Assembly: GCF_041814905.1 (NCBI RefSeq)
Contig: NZ_JBGXYA010000009.1
Location: forward strand, 18,736 to 82,735
DNA length: 64,000 nt
Source: Glaesserella sp041814905
GTDB lineage: Bacteria; Pseudomonadota; Gammaproteobacteria; Enterobacterales; Pasteurellaceae
Reading direction: 5' to 3'
Shown one piece after another: positions 51,531 to 58,171 of this stretch. The translations under genes were made by a program, and so were the position numbers. The first letter of the stretch is position 1, and each line of letters starts with the position of its first letter. Under the pieces are notes generated by a model, which was not told the DNA's origin, ran no database searches, and saw nothing but the letters and a program-made list of their open reading frames with translations.

Positions 51531-53168
51531 TTATTTCGCTTTACGGCATTGCGCCAGAATATCTAACTCCGGGTTATACACGGAAAGGGTTAAGTCCATA
51601 TCGTTCAGGCTCATCATCGTATGAAATAAATTATCGTGAGAAAATTCCTTGGTTTGAGCATTGTGACGCACGCAATTTAAATCAAAAGGTTCGTTTTTTA
51701 CCCACTCTTTAGAGAACCACATAATCATCGGAACTTTAGTTTGCGAATCCGGCGCAATAGAATAAGGCGCACCGTGCAGATAAAGCCCGTTTTCTCCTAA
51801 CGATTCACCGTGATCGGACACATAATAGAGCGCACTTTCCCATTTTTCATGTTTTTCTAATTGACGGATGATCTTATCCAAAAACTGATCCAGATAAACG
51901 ATACCGTTGTCGTAGGTATTTCTTAACTCTTCGTCTGAGCAGCGATTGATCTCATTTGTATCACAAGTTGGAGAAAATAGTCGTTCTTCCGGGGTATAAC
52001 GTTCGTAATAGGTCGGTCCGTGGCTGCCCATGGTATGCACGACAATAAAGAGATCTTTGCTTTTCGACTCGGCTAACGCTTTCTCAATTTCAGGTAATAG
52101 AATATTGTCCAAACATTCGCCGTCTTTACAATATTCAGGCAGGTTAAGGTTTAAAATGTTTTTATTCGGCACCCGTGCGCAAACGCCTTTACAGTCGCTA
52201 TTATTGTTCAACCATAAAATATCGATGTTTGCCCGTTGTAAAATATCCAACAAATTGTCCTGCTTATGGGCAAGGCTGTCTTTATAATCGTCTTTTCCTG
52301 CGGCAGAGAACATACAAGGTACGGAAACTGCGGTTGCCGTACCGCAACTGCTTACGTGGCGAAAGTTAATGATTTCGTTACCGCGAGCTGCAAGTTTTGG
52401 TGTGGTTTGGCGTTCATAACCGTTTAAGCCCCAGTTTTGCGCTCGGGTTGTTTCTCCGACAACCATGATTGTCACATGGCGGTAATCATCCGGTTTGTCC
52501 TGTATGGAATCTAAACCGATTTGCTGATAAGGCGTATTATCGCGATAGTAGTAGCGGATTTTCTTCACCGTTGACGCCACGAAATTGGACGGTGTGATCA
52601 AATGCGGTAAATTTTTATGATTTCTGAAAAACGAGGCGTAATCCTGATAAAAGAATTTTGCTACACTCAAAATCACCACGACGGAAAGCAAGATAGAACC
52701 TAAACGAAACAGTAGCTCTTTCCACCAAGGTTTATAATCGATTTTTACCATCATGTATAATACAGCCGGAATAATGCCTAAAAAGACAAGCCATGCAATA
52801 TAAGATGGCGTTAATAAACGCGTACTTTCGGCAGCGTTGGTTTGTAGCACGTTATCCAACATACCGACATTAAAATAGATATTAAAAAAGAGAGAGTTAT
52901 AACTAATTGCCGCACTGATTATAATTAATAATGGAACAATCACTTTGTGTAGAATAGGAATAGAGAGAATATTGAGAATAATATTCAGCGCAAAAAAGTA
53001 AACAAAAGGAATAGTTAATAAAAAATAATCTTCCGTTTTACCTGTAAATGGTTGAATTTTTAATACTTCTTGATAAAAACCGAGGTTTAATGCAAGGGTA
53101 AAGTATAAAGAAACAATGAAAATAATGGTTGTTGAAGAAAGTCTCCAGTTGGAGAAAGAAATATTCAT
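51531..53168 (-). CDS. eptA: Phosphoethanolamine transferase EptA (lipid A)
   Basis: 545 residues from ATG 53168, which has GAGG upstream. Five N-terminal membrane helices (about 10-175) anchor a periplasmic alkaline-phosphatase-like domain. The metal ligand E239 is in VVGETTRAQNWGLNGYERQT, and the nucleophile threonine lies in SCGTATAVSVPCMF (274-287). HGESLGENGLYLHG and HTMGSHGP supply further zinc ligands. EptA adds phosphoethanolamine to lipid A and lowers binding of cationic peptides; the acquired MCR enzymes are relatives. No QseB box was found upstream. This is a chromosomal housekeeping form. Confidence 0.95.
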   Translation of the reverse strand: MNISFSNWRLSSTTIIFIVSLYFTLALNLGFYQEVLKIQPFTGKTEDYFLLTIPFVYFFALNIILNILSIPILHKVIVPLLIIISAAISYNSLFFNIYFNVGMLDNVLQTNAAESTRLLTPSYIAWLVFLGIIPAVLYMMVKIDYKPWWKELLFRLGSILLSVVVILSVAKFFYQDYASFFRNHKNLPHLITPSNFVASTVKKIRYYYRDNTPYQQIGLDSIQDKPDDYRHVTIMVVGETTRAQNWGLNGYERQTTPKLAARGNEIINFRHVSSCGTATAVSVPCMFSAAGKDDYKDSLAHKQDNLLDILQRANIDILWLNNNSDCKGVCARVPNKNILNLNLPEYCKDGECLDNILLPEIEKALAESKSKDLFIVVHTMGSHGPTYYERYTPEERLFSPTCDTNEINRCSDEELRNTYDNGIVYLDQFLDKIIRQLEKHEKWESALYYVSDHGESLGENGLYLHGAPYSIAPDSQTKVPMIMWFSKEWVKNEPFDLNCVRHNAQTKEFSHDNLFHTMMSLNDMDLTLSVYNPELDILAQCRKAK

Positions 53169-53389
53169 AAAATAAACCTCAATAAAAAATTGCAATGCTA
53201 TGACTTTGGATTGTGAAAAATGTTCTATTGAAAAAATAAAAAAATGAATTAAAAGATTAACTGCAATAAATAGATTTTATTGAAAATAATTCTTATCTTT
53301 TTATCGGCTCGATTTTTTTATTTTAGATATAAAAAAACAGTGAATTTTGCAAAATTTTTGCTCAAACTCACCGCTTGTTCCGTTTGTGA
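53169..53389. other. AT-rich 221-base gap between eptA and the reductase gene
   Basis: No gene. It holds the eptA 5' region and a minus-strand-type uptake signal (TTTTGCAAAATTTTTGC then CACCGCTTGT) at about 53344-53380. T-runs near 53310-53325 are part of AT-rich DNA rather than a terminator. Confidence 0.5.
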
Positions 53390-54706
53390 TCAACGCATTT
53401 CAAACAGTTCTTGATGGAATTGTGCCATGTGTAGATCGGATTTAAGTTGTTCGCCAAATTGGCTGTTTCCGGAGAACCAAAGGCTGGCATTTGTCAGATC
53501 ACCTGTTTTTTGCCGAATATCGGAAGCCATTAAGCGCCCTTGTGTGGCGGAATGCCATAAGATCAACTGTACGTTAGCTTGCGCAGACTTTTGCTGTAAC
53601 TCATGAATGAATCTTTCATCCGTATTACGATAACAATAGAACAGAAAAACCTTTTGTTGATTTTCTCTCTGTGCGAGTTGCTCTAAACGGGCGATAAACG
53701 GGGTAATACCGATTCCCGAACCCACCCAAACTTGGGTTGAAACATTGTCTTTAAACGTAAAATAGCCGTAAGGTCCTTCGATTTCGACTTTATCGCCCAC
53801 GCGGAAGTGTCGGGCGGTTTCGGCGGTATAGTCCCCCAAATTTTTGATTAAAAACCGTAGAGAATTCGCGGTAAAAGAGGCGATAGTAAACGGATGTATT
53901 TCCTGATTGCTGCGCAAATTGCGGATAAAGGCAAATTGTCCGGCTTGATGACCTTGCCAATTCGGTACATCGATGAAGAGTTCTACACTGTCGCATTCCG
54001 GTAATGATTGGATTTCAGTGACTGTGCCAATGCTTTTTTGCGCCACGCCGACTCGTTTAAACAAGACGATTAATGCGGATATCGTTCCGGCAACTAATAA
54101 GATTGCCAAAAGCCAACCTATAGGCTGTGACCAATAATCGAATTTAATTAAAATCACTGCGTGAAAAACTAAACCAAGATAAACCACCGCTAACCATTTG
54201 TGGAACTTTTTAAACCAATGATAAGGAATGCGTTTGATTAATGCCATACAAAGCAGAACAAGTGCGAGATAGAACGTCCATTCGCCAGCCGTTTCCGCAA
54301 TACCTTTAAAACTTCCCAACCAATGCTCTAAATTAAAAGGTGCATTGAGTGCTTCAGCCGGTTTTTGAGGTCTATTCGGTCTTTCCAGCCAGCCCCAACC
54401 GACCATCCATTTCGTTCCTTTCGTCAACCCAAAATGGGTCAGTGCACTGACCAATGCGGTGATACCAAGCCATTTATGCAGGCGATAACCTTTATCTAAA
54501 CCGTGCAACCATGGTTCCAGCCATTTTGGGCGCACAGCCAATAACATACAAAGGCTCATCGAGCCCATGGCTATTGAACCGCTGTATTGATTGGCAAGGT
54601 ATCTGAATTCAAAATAAGTGAAGGATTCCGGAAAGGTATTTGCCATCAACCACAATCCGCTCACGATGATTAAAAATCCCCAAAGGGCGAATTTGATGTT
54701 TTTCAT
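53390..54706 (-). CDS. Ferric-reductase-like transmembrane flavoprotein (FAD/NAD(P)H oxidoreductase)
   Basis: 438 residues from ATG 54706, which follows GGGGAAC. N-terminal ferric-reductase-like membrane domain with about six helices and haem-ligand type histidines (LHKWLGITALVSALTHFG and FHKWLAVVYLGLVFHAV), then an FNR-type FAD domain (HPFTIAS) and a nucleotide-binding domain (WVGSGIGITPFIARL, and the terminal SLWFSGNSQFGEQLKSDL). It should pass electrons from NAD(P)H across the membrane. It lies downstream of a YgiW-like gene and of msrPQ, so a role in periplasmic redox is inferred. Substrate not known. Confidence 0.85.
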   Translation of the reverse strand: MKNIKFALWGFLIIVSGLWLMANTFPESFTYFEFRYLANQYSGSIAMGSMSLCMLLAVRPKWLEPWLHGLDKGYRLHKWLGITALVSALTHFGLTKGTKWMVGWGWLERPNRPQKPAEALNAPFNLEHWLGSFKGIAETAGEWTFYLALVLLCMALIKRIPYHWFKKFHKWLAVVYLGLVFHAVILIKFDYWSQPIGWLLAILLVAGTISALIVLFKRVGVAQKSIGTVTEIQSLPECDSVELFIDVPNWQGHQAGQFAFIRNLRSNQEIHPFTIASFTANSLRFLIKNLGDYTAETARHFRVGDKVEIEGPYGYFTFKDNVSTQVWVGSGIGITPFIARLEQLAQRENQQKVFLFYCYRNTDERFIHELQQKSAQANVQLILWHSATQGRLMASDIRQKTGDLTNASLWFSGNSQFGEQLKSDLHMAQFHQELFEMR

Positions 54707-54727
54707 TATGTGTTCCCCACAAACACA

Positions 54728-54769
54728 AAGCGGTGAGTTTTGCAAAATTTTTGCTAAAACTCACCGCTT
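54728..54769 (-). other. Inverted uptake-signal hairpin between ygiW2 and the reductase
   Basis: AAGCGGTGAGTTTT and AAAACTCACCGCTT form a perfect 14-bp stem with a 14-base loop. No T-run follows on the minus strand, so read-through from the YgiW-like gene into the reductase is plausible, with possible attenuation. Confidence 0.65.
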
Positions 54770-54774
54770 GTAGG

Positions 54775-55170
54775 TTATTTCTTCGTGATTTGTTTCACAT
54801 CGACTTCAACGGTATTCCATTCTTTGTCCACTTTACCGCGGATTTGAATGGTATCTTGTGGAGTGATGTTTAACCCGTTCCACGCACGTTTGCTGACGTC
54901 GATTTGGATTTCACCGCTGGCATCTTTAAAGATAAATTCGTCTTTATCGATTTGTTTGACGATTTGTCCTTCTAACAATGCCGGAGTGTCATCCGCCGCT
55001 TTGAGTGCATCGGCTACGCTTTTAACCGCGAGACTTTCATCAAAAAAGAAGCCTTGCTGGGCTTGCGCTTTGCCGTCATGGTAGCCACCACGATGGTCGT
55101 CGTTACCGCCTTTTGCCATGGTGACGGTAGATACGGCTAATAATGTTGTCAAGATAATTGCTTTTTTCAT
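54775..55170 (-). CDS. Second YgiW/YdeI-family periplasmic OB-fold protein
   Basis: 131 residues with signal peptide (MKKAIILTTLLAVSTVTMAKGG) and a BOF domain (LLEGQIVKQIDKDEFIFKDASGEIQIDV and QIRGKVDKEWNTVEVDVKQITKK). It is paralogous to YgiW at 14538-14945: same length, the WNTVEV/WNKTEV block and DASGEI. Upstream it has a QseB-type box in the same position, so both may respond to the same signal. It precedes the membrane flavoprotein. Function of the BOF family is unproven. Confidence 0.88.
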   Translation of the reverse strand: MKKAIILTTLLAVSTVTMAKGGNDDHRGGYHDGKAQAQQGFFFDESLAVKSVADALKAADDTPALLEGQIVKQIDKDEFIFKDASGEIQIDVSKRAWNGLNITPQDTIQIRGKVDKEWNTVEVDVKQITKK

Positions 55171-55261
55171 AGATTGTTTTCCTTGTTTAAATTTTTTTAA
55201 ATGAACTGAGTGTGTATCGCAAGGACGTTGCCTTTTGATGTGTGCATTAAATCAAGCAAAT

Positions 55262-55278
55262 CTTAACAAAATCTTAAG
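55262..55278 (-). promoter_or_regulatory. Second PmrA/QseB-type box
   Basis: CTTAAG-N5-GTTAAG on the minus strand, about 100 bases before the YgiW-like start. The flanking bases (AAGATTTGCTTGATTTAAT) align with those after the qseBC box, including a TAAT element 12 bases downstream. The site overlaps the msrQ stop codon. Confidence 0.65.
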
Positions 55279-55867
55279 AACGAAAAATTTTTTTGCATTG
55301 CGGTAAAAATTTCATGCCGACAATGAAAATTGCCGCAAGACCGATGATGATCGGATCAAGCGTGAGGCTTTTTACCGACCAATAATAGTGCACTACGGCT
55401 AAGATTAATGCCGGGTAGGCAAGTTGATGAAGCGTTCCCCAGTATTTACCCAAGCGGCGTTTAAGCGCCGGCAATGAGGTAAGTGCCATTAAGGTGAGTA
55501 TCACAAAGGCGATACCGCCTAATATTAAATAAGGTCTCGCAGTCAGTTCACTAAAAAAGAGAGAAAGATCCAACCCTAATTCCAGCACTAAATAAGCGGT
55601 GATATGTAATGTGACCCAAACAAACGTCCATAATCCCAGCGGGCGACGTAAAATTTGATACGGGTTTTTCTTAAGCCATTGCAATGCGATGCCGAGCAGA
55701 AACATGCTGCAAAAGATAACAATGGCGCCATAGCCGAGAAAATGGATCAATTCTTTGACGGGATCCGCACCCAATGTCGCTTCATTTCCGCTTAACAGAA
55801 CTTGTGCCAGCCAAATCAGAGGCGCGGCACAGCCGAGATGAATGAAAATACGTAATAGCGTTAACAT
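55274..55867 (-). CDS. msrQ: Protein-methionine-sulfoxide reductase haem-binding subunit MsrQ
   Basis: 197 residues, polytopic (about six helices) with conserved histidines (HLGCAAPLIW, WVTLHITAYL, GTLHQLAYPALILAVVHYYW). MsrQ carries electrons from the quinone pool to MsrP. Its start overlaps the msrP stop by one base, so the pair is coupled. Length matches E. coli YedZ. Confidence 0.95.
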   Translation of the reverse strand: MLTLLRIFIHLGCAAPLIWLAQVLLSGNEATLGADPVKELIHFLGYGAIVIFCSMFLLGIALQWLKKNPYQILRRPLGLWTFVWVTLHITAYLVLELGLDLSLFFSELTARPYLILGGIAFVILTLMALTSLPALKRRLGKYWGTLHQLAYPALILAVVHYYWSVKSLTLDPIIIGLAAIFIVGMKFLPQCKKIFRS

Positions 55868-56823
55868 CAGTAATTCACCTTCAAGTCTAATCCATGGTAT
55901 AAATATGCGACGTCGTTTTCATAGCCGTTGAACATGAGTGTCGGTTGACGTTTGGTTGACAGTAGTCCGCCACTGCCGATAACCCGTTCGGAGGCTTGTG
56001 ACCAACGGGGATGATCCACGTTCGGATTAACGTTGGCATAAAAGCCGTACTCGTGCGGGGCGAGTTTTTCCCACGTGGTCAGGGGACGGGTTTCCGAAAA
56101 TGTGATTTTGACAATCGATTTGATGCTTTTAAACCCGTATTTCCACGGCACGACCAAGCGAATAGGCGCGCCGTTTTGCGGCGGTAGGGCTTTACCGTAT
56201 AAACCGACGGAAAGCAACGTCAGCGGGTGCAACGCTTCATCCAAACGCAACGCTTCAACATACGGATAATCAATGCTGCCGCCCAATAAACGGTTTTTTT
56301 GCCCCGGCATTTGTTCCGGATCATAAAGTGTATGGAATACGACATAGTTGGCTTTGCTTGTCGGTTTGGCTTTTTCAATGAGGCGGGCTAATTCAAAACC
56401 GATCCACGGTACAACCATCGCCCAAGCTTCGACGCAACGAAAACGGTAAATGCGTTCTTCTAACGGAAAAGTATCGAATAATTGCGCATAATTTAAACGG
56501 AAAGGATTTTCTACTTCGCCGTCAATTTCAAGTGTCCACGGATCGACGTTAAATTGTCGGGCATTCTGTGCCGGTGCACTTTTATCGACACCGAATTCGT
56601 AAAAGTTATTATAGCCGGTGACTTTGCTCTCGGGCGTTAGGATTAACCCGTTATCCTTATCTCGAGTAAAGTCTAGAGCGTTGAGCACCGGTTTTTCTTC
56701 GGCAAACACGCTTTTCGGCAACGCTGAAGCCGCAAGCCCTAACCCGAAAGCAGCAATAATTTTACGGCGTTGGTGAAAAACGGTTTCCGGTGTGATGTCT
56801 TGAACGGTTAATTTTTTCATCAA
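55867..56823 (-). CDS. msrP: Protein-methionine-sulfoxide reductase catalytic subunit MsrP
   Basis: 318 residues. Periplasmic molybdopterin enzyme that repairs oxidised methionines in envelope proteins. It has a twin-arginine signal (HQRRKIIAAFGLGLAASALPKSVFA, cleavage near 41) and so depends on TatABC at 23328-24867. The Mo-ligand cysteine lies in YRFRCVEAWAMVVPWIGFEL. An ECF-like promoter (TGTAAG-N16-CGTCAA) precedes it. Divergent from the sigma-factor gene, it probably belongs to that sigma's regulon. Two ATGs open the frame. Confidence 0.96.
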   Translation of the reverse strand: MMKKLTVQDITPETVFHQRRKIIAAFGLGLAASALPKSVFAEEKPVLNALDFTRDKDNGLILTPESKVTGYNNFYEFGVDKSAPAQNARQFNVDPWTLEIDGEVENPFRLNYAQLFDTFPLEERIYRFRCVEAWAMVVPWIGFELARLIEKAKPTSKANYVVFHTLYDPEQMPGQKNRLLGGSIDYPYVEALRLDEALHPLTLLSVGLYGKALPPQNGAPIRLVVPWKYGFKSIKSIVKITFSETRPLTTWEKLAPHEYGFYANVNPNVDHPRWSQASERVIGSGGLLSTKRQPTLMFNGYENDVAYLYHGLDLKVNY

Positions 56824-56856
56824 TGATTTCTCCCAAATAACATAATTTGCTTATAT

Positions 56857-56884
56857 TTGACGAAAATGATCTAAAATACTTACA
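56857..56884 (-). promoter_or_regulatory. ECF-type promoter candidate for msrPQ
   Basis: On the minus strand TGTAAG (56884-56879), 16 bases, then CGTCAA (56862-56857). The CGTC element is typical of -10 sites of ECF sigma factors, and the spacing fits. It faces msrP, 34 bases before its start. Assignment to the adjacent sigma factor is inference. Confidence 0.5.
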
Positions 56885-56918
56885 GTGAATTTAATATTAT
56901 TTTGAGGATAGATACACG

Positions 56919-57482
56919 ATGAATACGTTAACTTCCGAACAAATCGATGACATTCGACACCAAATGGTGAAATTTGCCATGTTGCAACTTGCCGATAAAG
57001 ATTTAGCCGAGGACGTCGTTCAAGAGGCATTAACCAACGCTTATAAGTACGCCGAGTCATTTCGGCGTGAAGCGGCACTGAAAACATGGATATTCGCTAT
57101 TTTAAAGAACAAAATCGTCGATTTAATTAAAAAGCGACACAAACTTGTACCGGTCAGCGAATTATGTGAAGAGGAGTCGCAGGAGGCGTTTTTCGACCAA
57201 CACGGGCATTGGTTGGAACAGCGGGATGTGACGGAATGGCAAGGTGTTGATCAAGCAACCTATCAAAAGGAATTTTGGGCAATTGTGGATATTTGTTTAA
57301 ATAAGTTACCCGCCCAGCAGGCTCGGGTTTTTATGATGCGCGAGCATTTGGAAATGAGTAGCAGCGAAATTTGTTGCGAATGCGAGATTTCACTGACTAA
57401 CTTAAATGTGTTGCTTCACCGGGCGCGTTTGCGTCTACAGGAGTGTTTGTCTCTGAACTGGTTTAGTGAGGAATCAAAATGA
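56919..57482 (+). CDS. ECF-subfamily RNA polymerase sigma factor
   Basis: 187 residues. Region 2 (DKDLAEDVVQEALTNAYKYAESFRREAALKTWIFAILKNKIVDLIKKR) and region 4 (LNKLPAQQARVFMMREHLEMSSSEICCECEISLTNLNVLLHRARLRLQE) are complete, with no domain 3, as expected for an ECF sigma. It resembles the RpoE2-type factor of H. influenzae rather than RpoE. A CC pair in region 4 is unusual. It overlaps the anti-sigma gene by 4 bases and is divergent from msrPQ. TTGAGGATAGA precedes the ATG. Target regulon is inferred, not seen. Confidence 0.93.
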   Translation: MNTLTSEQIDDIRHQMVKFAMLQLADKDLAEDVVQEALTNAYKYAESFRREAALKTWIFAILKNKIVDLIKKRHKLVPVSELCEEESQEAFFDQHGHWLEQRDVTEWQGVDQATYQKEFWAIVDICLNKLPAQQARVFMMREHLEMSSSEICCECEISLTNLNVLLHRARLRLQECLSLNWFSEESK

Positions 57483-57664
57483 AATGTCAACAGGCCACGG
57501 AATTGATTTCATTGTCTTGTGATCAACAACTCAATTTGTTGCAACAGATGCGTTTGCAGCTGCACCTTTGGATTTGCCCGAAATGCCGTAATTTTCAGCA
57601 TAATACCAAACGGTTAGGACATATTTTGAAAGGATATTGCCATCACGATAAAGACGAAAGCTGA
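57479..57664 (+). CDS. Small zinc-binding anti-sigma factor (ZAS type)
   Basis: 61 residues with H29-x3-C33-x2-C36 (HLWICPKC), the zinc-binding motif of ZAS anti-sigma factors, and a conserved C3 near the N-terminus. No membrane segment, so it is cytoplasmic. The ATG overlaps the sigma stop (ATGA), so equimolar coupled synthesis is expected. Oxidation of the cysteines could release the sigma factor, as in RsrA-like systems and the Neisseria MseR type; that mechanism is inferred. Too short to contain anything besides the sigma-binding helices. Confidence 0.85.
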   Translation: MKCQQATELISLSCDQQLNLLQQMRLQLHLWICPKCRNFQHNTKRLGHILKGYCHHDKDES

Positions 57665-57694
57665 TAAATTTATGTAGAGGACCGGCGGGCGGCA

Positions 57695-57723
57695 TTGTTT
57701 CTCGCGTTTAACTTCTGTATAAT
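57695..57723 (+). promoter_or_regulatory. Promoter of rpoZ-spoT-recG
   Basis: TTGTTT at 57695-57700 and consensus TATAAT at 57718-57723 with 17-base spacing, about 48 bases before rpoZ. Confidence 0.7.
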
Positions 57724-57770
57724 CTCCCTCCTTTTAGTAAGTCTAAATTTCACAAAATTCGGAGTAAATA

Positions 57771-58052
57771 ATGGCTCGTGTAACCGTACAAGATGCAGTA
57801 GAAAAAGTGGGCAATCGTTTTGATTTGATTTTGACGGCGGCGCGCCGTGCAAGACAATTACAGCTTCACACCCGTGAACCGCTTGTGCCGGAAGAAGATG
57901 ATAAGCCGACAGTCATCGCACTACGCGAAATTGAAGAAGGTTTGATCAACAACCAAATTATGGATCAGCAAGAAAACATCGAATCACTTCAATTAGAAGC
58001 GGCAGAAAGAGAAGCGATCTCTTTCCTTGCCGATGTACAAGCAAATTCGTAA
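57771..58052 (+). CDS. rpoZ: RNA polymerase omega subunit
   Basis: 93 residues, starting MARVTVQDAVEKVGNRFDLILTAARRARQLQ, the strongly conserved omega start. It helps assemble the beta-prime subunit and forms part of a ppGpp site. First gene of rpoZ-spoT-recG, which places a ppGpp effector subunit beside the ppGpp enzyme. CGGAGTAA precedes the ATG. Confidence 0.98.
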   Translation: MARVTVQDAVEKVGNRFDLILTAARRARQLQLHTREPLVPEEDDKPTVIALREIEEGLINNQIMDQQENIESLQLEAAEREAISFLADVQANS

Positions 58053-58080
58053 TCCCATCGATTGAACGTTGTAGATGTTC

Positions 58081-58121
58081 CGACCGTTTGCAAGCGGTCG
58101 GATTCGGCAATAAATTTGCAA
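58081..58121 (+). repeat. Uptake signal and hairpin between rpoZ and spoT
   Basis: CGACCG and CGGTCG flank TTTGCAAG, and GCAAGCGGTCGGATTCGGC with TAAATTTGCAA gives a full uptake signal with one core change. Confidence 0.75.
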
Positions 58122-58171
58122 TGTTCTATTCTCTGCGTTCAATGCCATATCCGTTTGCTGTTGGGGGCTAC

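Noticed and set aside
51531..53168. EptA as an acquired MCR-type resistance gene
   Set aside because: No mobile element, matching base composition, an uptake signal pair behind it and conserved chromosomal context point to an intrinsic lipid A enzyme.
53169..53389. Search for a QseB/PmrA box upstream of eptA, because eptA (pmrC) is a PmrA target in enterics
   Set aside because: Only an ATTAAAAGATTAAC stretch with the wrong spacing is present; no CTTAAG-N5-TTAAG type repeat.
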